A stretch of 6,028 nucleotides of DNA from Acinetobacter sp. (GTDB lineage Bacteria; Pseudomonadota; Gammaproteobacteria; Pseudomonadales; Moraxellaceae), in the NCBI GenBank assembly GCA_030152275.1, contig JASLHF010000250.1, forward strand, positions 1 through 6,028. Reading direction: 5' to 3'. Below are positions 1 through 5,953 of the stretch, piece by piece. Each line of letters begins with the position of its first letter. Within the stretch, counting starts at the first letter, position 1. The position numbers and the translations under genes were made by a program. The notes below the pieces were generated by a model, which was not told where the DNA came from, searched no databases, and was given only the letters and a program-made list of their open reading frames with translations.

Positions 1-468
1 GGCGTCAAAAGCGTCCTGCGGCGCAGCTTTTGCATTTTTAAAACATTCTATGGTGTACGCCACTTGGGTTGGATCAAGCGTAACTACCCGCGGCATATCA
101 TAGAATGGATCAGGCCAAAATCCCGGATAGCGCCGGTAATAGCCGTAGGGATAAGGCGATGGTGAAGGGTAGACCACAGCCTGACGGGGAGGCTGCTGCG
201 AACGGTTGCTTGGGTCATCCAGCACTTTAAAAAATTGAAAGCCTTTTTGCACAGTGGTCTGTGCGGCTTTGACCAGCGTAATTTCCTCAGCGGTGCCGTA
301 GCTCATATTCGGGCTGGCGTTAAAGCTGATGCGGAAGGTTTGCGCATTCAGCGGGGTGGCGCTGAACTGGCCCAGCTGATCGAAAGTCAGCGGTTTGGAT
401 GGCGTGGTGGCGCAGCCGGCAAGGATTGCGCCGGCGCACAGCGCCGCGGCGAACATTAATTTTTTCAT
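1..468 (-). CDS. Small lipoprotein, CC0125/CC1285-like, 3' end outside window
   Basis: The frame is open for 156 codons from an ATG at 468 to the left edge, so the C-terminus is missing. Residues 1-18 form a lipoprotein signal peptide (MKKLMFAAALCAGAILAG) with lipobox L-A-G-C, and Cys19 is the predicted lipidation site. Residue +2 is Ala, not Asp, which favours sorting to the outer membrane. Residues 45-82 (FRISFNASPN..., then AAQTTVQKGFQFFKVLDD) resemble the short proteobacterial lipoproteins called CC0125/CC1285 family, which carry an AA-x-x-T-x-x-x-G-[FY]-x-x-F motif; their function is unknown. Residues 100-122 are rich in Pro and Tyr and probably form an extended surface segment. The start is well supported: AGGAGG (475-480) lies 6 bases upstream. 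The DUF924 gene lies 70 bp upstream on the same strand, but a TATAAT box in the gap suggests a separate promoter. The lipoprotein call is firm; the family call is from memory of the motif. Confidence 0.82.
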   Translation of the reverse strand, partial: MKKLMFAAALCAGAILAGCATTPSKPLTFDQLGQFSATPLNAQTFRISFNASPNMSYGTAEEITLVKAAQTTVQKGFQFFKVLDDPSNRSQQPPRQAVVYPSPSPYPYGYYRRYPGFWPDPFYDMPRVVTLDPTQVAYTIECFKNAKAAPQDAFDA

Positions 469-517
469 GTACAGCCTCCTTAAACATGGCCGTGCTTTTC
501 AGCAAGCGGATCCTTTT

Positions 518-545
518 ATTATATTAGAATTGCGCCAATTAGAAA
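518..545 (-). promoter_or_regulatory. Candidate promoter of the lipoprotein gene
   Basis: A perfect TATAAT -10 box reads on the minus strand at 518-523. The best -35 is weak (TTTCTA at 540-545, 16-bp spacer) and overlaps the end of the DUF924 gene. Transcription would begin near 511, giving a leader of about 43 bases. A 13-bp palindrome, AATTG-CGC-CAATT (528-540), fills the spacer between the two boxes and could be an operator. Only the -10 match is strong. Confidence 0.4.
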
Positions 546-1078
546 CTGGAATTCGGTTCCTGCAAAAATGCCGCCTCCTCAGCAGTGCTGGCGCGTCCCA
601 AAACGGCATTGCGGTGCGGATAGCGCCCGAAACGGTCAATAATCGTTTTATGCTGACGCTCAAAATCCAGATTGACTGGGTTGCCCAGCGCCTCAAACAG
701 TCTGAGCGCTTCAGCATGAATGGCGGCAGATTCACTGTGCATATACGGCATATATAAAAATGACCGCTGCGCCGAGCTTAACTGCTGATCCAGCCCCTGC
801 ATGACCGCCTCTTGCGCCAAAGCCAGCGCCAGCGGATCCTGCGCAAAAGCGTGCGGACTGTCGCGGTACAGGTTGCGTGAAAATTGATCCAGCACAATAA
901 TTTCGGCCAGACGCCCATCCGCACAGGTGCGCCAATGCCATAACTCGGCTTGCGCCGCGCTCTGCAGCACTTTGGCAAAACGGCTGCGGATCAGATCATC
1001 AAATGCTGTGCTTTTGGCAAACCAGTGCGGCTGGGTTTGCGGGGCAAACCAAAAATCTAAAATTGCTTGATAATTCAT
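539..1078 (-). CDS. DUF924 family protein
   Basis: A 179-residue protein matching the whole length expected for DUF924 (PF06041), a family of soluble cytoplasmic proteins predicted to be all-helical and TPR-like, with no established function. Hallmarks seen: an N-terminal [LI]-x-F-W-F (residues 7-11), the central block GRLAEIIVLDQFSRNLYRD (about 55-73), FLYMPYMHSE (about 107-116), and the C-terminal FGRYPHRNAVLGR (about 149-161) followed by STAEEAAFL. There is no signal peptide or membrane segment. No good Shine-Dalgarno sequence precedes the ATG at 1078, but the conserved N-terminal IxFWF-type motif begins only a few residues in, so the start should be right. The gene is divergent from gshA. 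It is probably a single-gene unit, perhaps with some read-through into the lipoprotein gene. The family call is confident; no biochemical role can be given. Confidence 0.9.
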   Translation of the reverse strand: MNYQAILDFWFAPQTQPHWFAKSTAFDDLIRSRFAKVLQSAAQAELWHWRTCADGRLAEIIVLDQFSRNLYRDSPHAFAQDPLALALAQEAVMQGLDQQLSSAQRSFLYMPYMHSESAAIHAEALRLFEALGNPVNLDFERQHKTIIDRFGRYPHRNAVLGRASTAEEAAFLQEPNSSF

Positions 1079-1083
1079 AAGAT

Positions 1084-1122
1084 TGATATGTTGTTATCAT
1101 ATATTCAGCAATAAAATCACAA
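1084..1122 (-). promoter_or_regulatory. Candidate promoter and dyad before the DUF924 gene
   Basis: On the minus strand, TTGTGA (1117-1122) and TATGAT (1096-1101) resemble -35 and -10 boxes, but the 15-bp spacer is short. The predicted transcript would start about 11 bases before the ATG, which fits the lack of a Shine-Dalgarno sequence. A short dyad, TGATA-6-TATCA (1084-1099), overlaps the -10 box and could bind a regulator. All of this is inferred from base patterns alone. Confidence 0.25.
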
Positions 1123-1228
1123 ATTTAGCATGTCTTATAGTGGAACTTTGTGATAAAAAATTGCAAAAATAAAATGTTGATTTGGCTGAATTATCGGCAG
1201 TGCGGCATGTGCGGTCTTTAAATCACGC

Positions 1229-1234
1229 TATACT
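1229..1234 (+). promoter_or_regulatory. Candidate -10 box of the gshA promoter
   Basis: TATACT matches the sigma-70 -10 consensus at five of six positions and is the best such site in the 207-bp DUF924-gshA spacer. No convincing -35 box lies 16-18 bp upstream. Transcription from about 1241 would leave a leader of about 45 bases. The rest of the spacer (1079-1285) is AT-rich, with several A-tracts and no reading frame that looks coding. Confidence 0.35.
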
Positions 1235-1285
1235 GCATAAATTAATAATTTTATTTTAGCCGTTCTTCCACCAAGCGAGATTGCA

Positions 1286-2863
1286 ATGAGTCAGCCCGAA
1301 CCGACCTCTCAAAACATTTTACCGGCATGGGTGGATTCTGCGCATATAACAGGCATGCTGCGCGGTATCGAGCGTGAAAGCCTGCGCATGCAGGGCAATG
1401 GCTTTATTTCGCAAAAAGGCCATCCTCAAGCTTTGGGTTCAGCGCTGACGCATCCGCATATCACCACTGATTATTCCGAAGCATTAATGGAGTTTATTAC
1501 ACCGCCAAAAGCCAGCATTGCCGAAGCGCTGCAGGACTTAAAGGATATTCATGCGGTGGTGCACAGCAAGCTGGAACAAGACGAAAAACTGTGGCCGCTG
1601 TCCATGCCGTGCATGCTGGATGAACAGGAGGACAGCATCCGTTTGGCGCAATACGGCAGCTCCAATATCGGCCGCTTTAAAACGCTGTACCGGCGCGGCT
1701 TGGGCGTGCGCTACGGACGCCGCATGCAGACCATTTCAGGCGTGCATTATAATTTATCTTTTCCGGATCATTTTTTTGAAGCGCTGCAGCAGGCAGAAAC
1801 CCATGAACAGCTGAAATCGCTGAGCCTGCAGGATTACCGCAGCCACCGCTATTTTGGTTTAATCCGCAATTTTATCCGCCTGACGCCTTTGGTCATGTTT
1901 TGTGTTGGCGCAAGTCCATCTGTTTGCCAGTGTTTTATGACCGGACGCCAGCATCATCTGCTGCCGCTGCTCAAAGGCACCTTGTATTTACCGTATGCGA
2001 CTGCGCTTCGTATGGGGCGTTTTGGCTATCAAAATTCAGCGCAAAAGCAGCTGGGCATTCATTACAATAATTTGAACGGCTATTTAGACGGGCTGCAAAA
2101 AGCGGTGAAAACGCCATATGCGCCGTTTACCCGCCTTGGGCTGAATGATGCTGGCGGCGAGCCGATTCAAATCAATGACCATGTGTTGCAGATTGAAAAT
2201 GAATATTACAGTCTGGTGCGTCCAAAACAGGTGCCGCGTGATGGGGAAACACCGTCTGAAGCGCTGGCGAAACGCGGGGTCGCTTATGTTGAGCTGCGTG
2301 CAGTGGATGTCAACCCCTATAGCCCGGTCGGCATTGAAGAAAATACTGCTGGCTTCTTGGAAGTGCTGGCGCTGTATTGCCTGCTGAAAGACAGCCCGGA
2401 TTTGCTGGATGACGAACAGGACATTATTGAGCAGAATCAGGCTGAAGTAGTGAACCGCGGCCGCGCGCCGAATGCCAGCATTGCTGAGAATGGCCAAAAT
2501 ATACCAATTGAAGATTGGTGCCGCAGTTATCTGACTGCCATGCAGCCAATGGCGCTGCTGCTGGACCGCGCTTATGACTGCACACTGTATACGCAGGCCA
2601 TGGCAGTTATGCAGGCCCGTGTTAATGAAGTCGATGAAACCTTGTCCGCGCAAGTAATTGAAGATACCCTGAAGCAGGGCGGCACTTGGGGATTTGGCAG
2701 TCATATGGCGCAAGAACATGCAGCAGCCTATGAACAGCACGCGCTGAGCGAGCAGACCACCGCTTATTTTGAACAGGCTGCCGCCGAGTCAGTCCTGCGC
2801 CAGCAGGAACTTGAGCAAGACAGCAGTGTCAGTTTTGAACAGTATCTGGAGCAGTTCAGATAA
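1286..2863 (+). CDS. gshA: Glutamate-cysteine ligase (gamma-glutamylcysteine synthetase)
   Basis: Cytoplasmic enzyme that joins L-glutamate and L-cysteine using ATP, the first and rate-limiting step of glutathione synthesis; GshB completes the tripeptide. At 525 residues it is full length beside the 518-residue E. coli enzyme and aligns by eye along most of its length (PF04262, gammaproteobacterial type). The metal-binding acids of the ATP site are present: E29 and E31 in RGIERE, D62 in ITTDYSEA, and E69 in LMEFITP, each offset by two from E. coli E27, E29, D60 and E67. Other conserved blocks are GHPQALGSALTH (45-56), LWPLSMPC (102-109), GRFKTLYRRGL (129-139) and QTISGVHYN (148-156), followed further on by VLQIENEYY and the segment VELRAVDVNPYSPVGI. 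The ATG at 1286 is preceded only by a weak GAGA. dsbB follows after 50 bp with no terminator between them, so the two are probably one transcript. Confidence 0.97.
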   Translation: MSQPEPTSQNILPAWVDSAHITGMLRGIERESLRMQGNGFISQKGHPQALGSALTHPHITTDYSEALMEFITPPKASIAEALQDLKDIHAVVHSKLEQDEKLWPLSMPCMLDEQEDSIRLAQYGSSNIGRFKTLYRRGLGVRYGRRMQTISGVHYNLSFPDHFFEALQQAETHEQLKSLSLQDYRSHRYFGLIRNFIRLTPLVMFCVGASPSVCQCFMTGRQHHLLPLLKGTLYLPYATALRMGRFGYQNSAQKQLGIHYNNLNGYLDGLQKAVKTPYAPFTRLGLNDAGGEPIQINDHVLQIENEYYSLVRPKQVPRDGETPSEALAKRGVAYVELRAVDVNPYSPVGIEENTAGFLEVLALYCLLKDSPDLLDDEQDIIEQNQAEVVNRGRAPNASIAENGQNIPIEDWCRSYLTAMQPMALLLDRAYDCTLYTQAMAVMQARVNEVDETLSAQVIEDTLKQGGTWGFGSHMAQEHAAAYEQHALSEQTTAYFEQAAAESVLRQQELEQDSSVSFEQYLEQFR

Positions 2864-2913
2864 GTTATACAGTGATGAATATTCCTAACGGATAATAATG
2901 AAGAGGATAGGCC

Positions 2914-3432
2914 ATGCAGTGGAGTTACCGTCTGGTAAGCGGTTTTTTATTTTTAGCCAGCGTTGCCGGCATGGCATTTGCGCTGTATTTGGAACATGGC
3001 CAAGGTCTTGAGCCTTGCCCGCTGTGCGTTTTTCAGCGTATTGGCCTGATTGGGCTGGGACTCTTTTCACTCATCGCTTTTTTGCATAATCCGGTATCAA
3101 ACGGTGTGAAGCGTTTTTATACCTTGTTGGGGACTTTGTCGGTTTTATGGTCTGCTGGGGTGGCTGCCCGCCACGTGTGGCTGCAAACTCTGCCGCCGGA
3201 TCAAGTGCCGAGCTGCGGTCCTGGCCTGGACTACTGGCTGGATACACTGCCGCTGAAATCTGTATTTCAGGAGGTATTGACCGGTTCGGGGGAATGCGCA
3301 AAAGTGGACTGGACTTTTTTAGGCCAGTCGCTTCCGGTTTGGTCACTGCTGTTTTTCTGTGTACTTGTTTTAGTTAGCTTATGGCAGCTGCTGCGCCGTT
3401 ATCCGGCAGTACAGAGCGCTAAGAAAAGATAA
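2914..3432 (+). CDS. dsbB: Disulfide bond formation protein B (DsbB)
   Basis: Inner-membrane protein that re-oxidises the periplasmic thiol oxidase DsbA and passes the electrons to quinone, keeping oxidative folding of exported proteins running. The 172-residue protein shows four membrane helices at about 9-26, 43-58, 68-85 and 141-160. Both catalytic cysteine pairs are intact: C35-P-L-C38 in the first periplasmic loop, and C101 with C128 in the second loop (87-140), matching E. coli C41/C44 and C104/C130. R42, just after CPLC in the FQR segment, corresponds to the quinone-binding Arg48. The start at 2914 is set by AGAGGA (2902-2907), 6 bases upstream; an ATG at 2898 is out of frame. A GATAAT at 2891-2896 is a weak possible internal -10, but co-transcription with gshA is simpler. 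The gene ends just before a strong terminator. Its DsbA partner is not in this window. Confidence 0.96.
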   Translation: MQWSYRLVSGFLFLASVAGMAFALYLEHGQGLEPCPLCVFQRIGLIGLGLFSLIAFLHNPVSNGVKRFYTLLGTLSVLWSAGVAARHVWLQTLPPDQVPSCGPGLDYWLDTLPLKSVFQEVLTGSGECAKVDWTFLGQSLPVWSLLFFCVLVLVSLWQLLRRYPAVQSAKKR

Positions 3433-3454
3433 GGCTGTACATTCTTCAGCAGAT

Positions 3455-3486
3455 AAAAAATCCCGGCAGGCTTGCCGGGATTTTTT
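3455..3486. terminator. Bidirectional rho-independent terminator
   Basis: A perfect 14-bp inverted repeat (arms 3455-3468 and 3473-3486) closes a four-base GGCT loop. The GC-rich core TCCCGGCA/TGCCGGGA is flanked by six A on the left and six T on the right, so both strands give a hairpin followed by a U-run. It lies 22 bases after the dsbB stop and 36 bases beyond the stop of the convergent hydrolase gene, and probably ends both transcripts. Confidence 0.95.
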
Positions 3487-3522
3487 ATAGGGTATGGCGC
3501 TCAGAGTCTTTGGGGTGGACGC

Positions 3523-4854
3523 TTAGGTCAGAGCAATGCCTTCTAGGCTTTCTAAATCCAGCATAAATTCATGAATTTGATTGCACTGCGCGTCTTCTTC
3601 ATTCGGATAAAACCAATGCACGATTTGTTCCGCCACCTGCGGATGATGCTGAATTTCAAAATGATTCAGGCCATAAAAAATCGCTTTGTGCGCCTCTGGC
3701 ACTTTCAGCTGGTAGCGCGGGTTCGGATGCTCGCCCAGCGCGCTTTTAACGCTGACCAAATAGTCGCCGATCACTTGCAGGGTGCGGTTTTTGCGGTTCT
3801 CAAACTCAATGGTGCCAGCCACCAGATAGGTGTTGATATGCGATGGAATAGGCGCAGGCTTGCGGTTGTCATCCATTAGGCCAATGCGCACTTCATTGTG
3901 TTCCCAGTCATCATCGCGCACGCTGCCGTAACGCAAATCTAAAATGCCATTGCTGCGGATATTGGCAATATGTCCAATAATTTTGCCCAACGGAATGCGC
4001 CCTAAATGTTTTTGCAATGCAAAGCCTACCCGTTCCAGCACAGCGCCGTGATGCGGTGAACCTAAACAGACTAAATTTTCGACCTGATGAATCCAGCCGT
4101 GCATGTTTTGCTTGCCGTAAAATAGCGCGCTGCGCGACACCAGTCCGCCCATGCTGTGGCCGATCAGGTCAATACTGGTGATGCCGGGGTTGCGCCGCAC
4201 CAAATCTTCGAGTGTATTCGATAGGCTGCGCCCATTGGCGGAAATGCGCCGCCCGGTATTGTAGTTCAGGTACAGCATGGTGTTATGGTCGCGCTGCGCC
4301 AGCAGCTTCTCGCCAATACCGCCGTATTTGCGCGTAGACCAGTCTAAATGATTCATGCATAGGCCATGCACCAGCAGGGTAATGCGTCCGGTCAATTCGC
4401 CTTTTTGCACGGCGCCGTAATGGTCATACACCACCATCGGCAAGGCCATCGGATTGTGGTATTTGAGCAGGTAATCGCCCAGCACGCCGTTCAGCGCGCC
4501 GACTAAAAAATGCAATGTCGGGGTCAAGGGTTTATTGTGCAGGCGCGGAAAGCGTTCGATGATGCTGCGCAGCCCGGGCGCCAGCAGATAATTACCGTAA
4601 TTAAAAAAGGTTTCGTAGGTCAGCTGATAAATTTTGGCAATATACGGAATGTCATGAAACTTTTTAGATTTTTGTTCGCTCATGCCGAAAAGGCTGATCA
4701 GCAGTTCACGCTGAATATTTTGAATCAGATCATGAACTACATCGGAAAAACGCATTGTCACCAGCTGTGCCAGCCCTTCCAGCACATCGGCCTGGCTCGG
4801 CGGCGTACGGTCCCATTTACAATAGGTTTCATGCAGCGGCGTAAGGCTTGGCAT
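3523..4854 (-). CDS. Alpha/beta hydrolase, PGAP1/LCAT-like lipase or esterase
   Basis: A 443-residue protein whose residues from about 155 onward form an alpha/beta-hydrolase domain. Motifs in order: the oxyanion-hole segment LLVHGL (160-165), nucleophile elbow G-H-S-M-G (S234), LGSPHHGA (264-271) as in PGAP1-, LCAT- and triacylglycerol-lipase-like enzymes, GDYLVSVKSA (363-372) with D364 the likely acid, and GLNHFEI (395-401) with H398 the likely base. The triad is therefore intact and the enzyme should cleave esters, perhaps lipids; the substrate cannot be read from the sequence. Residues 1-150 are a long, probably helical N-terminal extension without a recognised domain. No signal peptide is seen, so a cytoplasmic or membrane-associated site is likely. 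The start at 4854 is supported by AGGA (4864-4867), nine bases upstream. The gene converges on dsbB and shares its terminator. A specific family or substrate name would be a guess. Confidence 0.88.
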   Translation of the reverse strand: MPSLTPLHETYCKWDRTPPSQADVLEGLAQLVTMRFSDVVHDLIQNIQRELLISLFGMSEQKSKKFHDIPYIAKIYQLTYETFFNYGNYLLAPGLRSIIERFPRLHNKPLTPTLHFLVGALNGVLGDYLLKYHNPMALPMVVYDHYGAVQKGELTGRITLLVHGLCMNHLDWSTRKYGGIGEKLLAQRDHNTMLYLNYNTGRRISANGRSLSNTLEDLVRRNPGITSIDLIGHSMGGLVSRSALFYGKQNMHGWIHQVENLVCLGSPHHGAVLERVGFALQKHLGRIPLGKIIGHIANIRSNGILDLRYGSVRDDDWEHNEVRIGLMDDNRKPAPIPSHINTYLVAGTIEFENRKNRTLQVIGDYLVSVKSALGEHPNPRYQLKVPEAHKAIFYGLNHFEIQHHPQVAEQIVHWFYPNEEDAQCNQIHEFMLDLESLEGIALT

Positions 4855-4865
4855 CAGTGTTTATC

Positions 4866-5099
4866 CTATTTTTGCGTATTGGCGCTGCAGTTAGAGCACA
4901 GCTGGCAAAACGCGGTTTTTTTGTTGGTCTTTTCGCATTCATCTCGAATAACTTTTAAAATACATACAATTGAAGAATTTGTAAGTTTTTTTGTCGGACA
5001 ATTAGTATGGATTAACAGAAATTGCAGCCAATTGCTGTAAAGTGAGTTAACGCTGAAAGGGCGGCGCAGCAGAATTGAGCTGCGGCGGCGGGTTAACAT
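4866..5099 (-). CDS. Doubtful small cysteine-rich ORF before the hydrolase
   Basis: This frame could encode 77 residues from an ATG at 5099. The last 45 or so look protein-like: polar, Lys/Glu-rich, and carrying six cysteines (34, 46, 55, 65, 68, 71), three of them in C-Q-L-C-S-N-C, a pattern compatible with metal binding. The stop lies 11 bases before the hydrolase start and overlaps its Shine-Dalgarno sequence, as in a tight operon. Against it: the first 30 residues look random and Arg-rich, the ATG has no Shine-Dalgarno sequence, the frame extends unselectively upstream into yqiA, and a possible hydrolase promoter lies inside it. It may be a real small gene with a non-canonical start, a decayed remnant, or chance. 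Confidence 0.15.
   Translation of the reverse strand: MLTRRRSSILLRRPFSVNSLYSNWLQFLLIHTNCPTKKLTNSSIVCILKVIRDECEKTNKKTAFCQLCSNCSANTQK
4957..4985 (-). promoter_or_regulatory. Candidate promoter of the hydrolase gene
   Basis: On the minus strand, CTTACA (4980-4985) and TATTTT (4957-4962) are 17 bp apart, each matching the sigma-70 consensus at four of six positions. The leader would be about 95 bases. A second minus-strand option is TTGGCT (5026-5031) with CATACT (5004-5009), spacer 16. The same AT-rich stretch has TACAAT on the plus strand (4965-4970) as a possible yqiA -10, without a good -35. The spacer 4855-5120 must hold divergent promoters, but which sites are used is uncertain. Confidence 0.28.
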
Positions 5100-5120
5100 G
5101 CGGCAGCCAAGGAGGAACTG

Positions 5121-5708
5121 ATGGATATCATTTATTTGCACGGTTTTCAAAGCAGCGCGCAATCAATCAAAGGACAGCTTTTGAAACAGCGCTGTGAACC
5201 AAAGCATCGGGTATATCTGCCGGATTTGAATGAGCCGCCAGATCAGGCGCTGGAGAAGGTATCAAAGCTGATTTCAAGCTTGCATCAGCCGGTGCTGGTG
5301 GGGAGCAGTTTAGGCGGTTTTTATGCGATACAGCTGGCGGCGCGGCATGCTTTGCCCGCAGTGCTGATTAATCCTGCTATGCAGCCTTGGCGCTTGTTCC
5401 GCATACTTTTTTCAGCGCAGTTGCCGTATGCGGTGACTGACAGCTGGTCGCTTGATGAAACGCAGCTGCGCTATTTAGAACAAAGCGCCTGTCAGCATTT
5501 TCCTGCAGGCGCACGGTTTTTAGCGCTGCTGCAGCAGGGCGATGAAATTTTGGATTGGCGTGAAGCGCAGGTTTTTTTTAGCGTAGCCGGCTGCCCGGCG
5601 CTGCTCATTGCTGAACACGGAGGCTCCCATGGGATGGATGATTTTGCGGCCAAAATTCCGATGGCGCTGCAGTTTTTGGCGGAAGGTCCGTGTTTAGCTG
5701 CAGATTAA
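5121..5708 (+). CDS. yqiA: YqiA/YcfP-family alpha/beta-fold esterase
   Basis: A 195-residue cytoplasmic hydrolase, the size of E. coli YqiA (193), which is reported to cleave short acyl esters. It follows that protein along its length: YLHGFQSS (5-12, oxyanion-hole segment), LVGSSLGGFYA (59-69) with nucleophile S63 in G-S-S-L-G, INPA (83-86), LLQQGDEILDWREA (136-149) with likely acid D141, and EHGGSH (165-170) with likely base H170. The lid is minimal, as is usual for this compact family. The start is firm: AAGGAGG (5109-5115) lies five bases before the ATG. The gene precedes parE, as in E. coli, although a 245-bp spacer intervenes here. It is divergent from the larger hydrolase at 3523-4854, which shares the fold but not the family. 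The physiological substrate is unknown. Confidence 0.92.
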   Translation: MDIIYLHGFQSSAQSIKGQLLKQRCEPKHRVYLPDLNEPPDQALEKVSKLISSLHQPVLVGSSLGGFYAIQLAARHALPAVLINPAMQPWRLFRILFSAQLPYAVTDSWSLDETQLRYLEQSACQHFPAGARFLALLQQGDEILDWREAQVFFSVAGCPALLIAEHGGSHGMDDFAAKIPMALQFLAEGPCLAAD

Positions 5709-5725
5709 AACACATTATTTTTCAA

Positions 5726-5768
5726 TCCGCTCTTTTCAAAATCTCATTAAACCAGTAAAAAGAGCGGA
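5726..5768. repeat. Inverted repeat downstream of yqiA
   Basis: Perfect 11-bp arms, TCCGCTCTTTT (5726-5736) and its complement AAAAGAGCGGA (5758-5768), flank a 21-base AT-rich loop. It starts 17 bases after the yqiA stop, a typical place for a transcript end, but no T-run follows on either strand, so it is not a standard intrinsic terminator. It may protect the 3' end of the yqiA mRNA or be an atypical terminator. Confidence 0.6.
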
Positions 5769-5806
5769 GCATGCGCAAAAAATAGAACAGTCAACCGTGC
5801 ACAAAT

Positions 5807-5827
5807 TCATGACCCAGCGCGTCATGA
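5807..5827. repeat. Dyad TCATGAC-7-GTCATGA in the yqiA-parE spacer
   Basis: Two perfect 7-bp arms (5807-5813 and 5821-5827) surround seven bases. Each arm contains the palindrome TCATGA, so the site can also be read as a direct repeat with a 15-bp period. This geometry would suit a dimeric DNA-binding protein, about 70 bp upstream of the presumed parE -10 box. No known regulator is recognised. Confidence 0.35.
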
Positions 5828-5873
5828 TCCGGCGCATAAATAGCTAAACAGCAGGCATGCGCTGGCGCGCTGC

Positions 5874-5899
5874 ATATGCTTTTGCGCGAAAAAGCATAT
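5874..5899. repeat. Hairpin overlapping the presumed parE promoter
   Basis: Perfect 10-bp arms, ATATGCTTTT (5874-5883) and AAAAGCATAT (5890-5899), enclose the six-base loop GCGCGA. The right arm runs into the candidate -10 box TATACT (5897-5902), and the left arm covers the expected -35 position. The repeat is therefore placed to act as an operator on DNA, or simply reflects promoter sequence. A further 8-bp palindrome, TAGCGCTA, lies at 5904-5911 near the expected transcription start. Confidence 0.5.
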
Positions 5900-5902
5900 A
5901 CT
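5897..5902 (+). promoter_or_regulatory. Candidate -10 box of the parE promoter
   Basis: TATACT followed by G is the same heptamer proposed before gshA and is the best -10 match in the 245-bp spacer. No clear -35 is present 16-18 bp upstream. Transcription from near 5909 would give a leader of about 45 bases. The 5709-5953 spacer contains no convincing reading frame; its longest minus-strand ORF of 34 codons (5736-5837) lacks a ribosome site. Confidence 0.33.
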
Positions 5903-5953
5903 GTAGCGCTAGAAAATAACGTTTTAACCAATTTTTGCAGGGAATTTTGCAAC

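Noticed and set aside
395..757. Plus-strand 120-codon ORF
   Set aside because: It is antisense to the lipoprotein start and the DUF924 C-terminus, both supported by family motifs, and its product has no recognisable motif.
2084..2740. Minus-strand 218-codon ORF
   Set aside because: It lies wholly antisense to gshA, whose conserved blocks run through this stretch; it is a shadow frame.
4991..5001. Palindrome TTGTC-G-GACAA in the divergent spacer
   Set aside because: It is only 5 bp per arm, in a region where short dyads are expected by chance, and is not aligned with a clear promoter.
4510..5040. Plus-strand 176-codon ORF
   Set aside because: Most of it is antisense to the N-terminal part of the hydrolase gene, with no ribosome site or recognisable motif.
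3523..5708. The two divergent hydrolases as one pathway or a recent duplication
   Set aside because: They share only the general fold; length, motifs (GHSMG versus GSSLG) and domain layout differ, so they belong to separate families.
5726..5768. Intrinsic terminator for yqiA
   Set aside because: The 11-bp stem is good, but the 21-base loop is long and no T-run follows on either strand, so it is listed only as an inverted repeat.
5736..5837. Minus-strand 34-codon ORF in the yqiA-parE spacer
   Set aside because: It has no Shine-Dalgarno sequence, is crossed by the inverted repeats, and its product resembles nothing I recognise.
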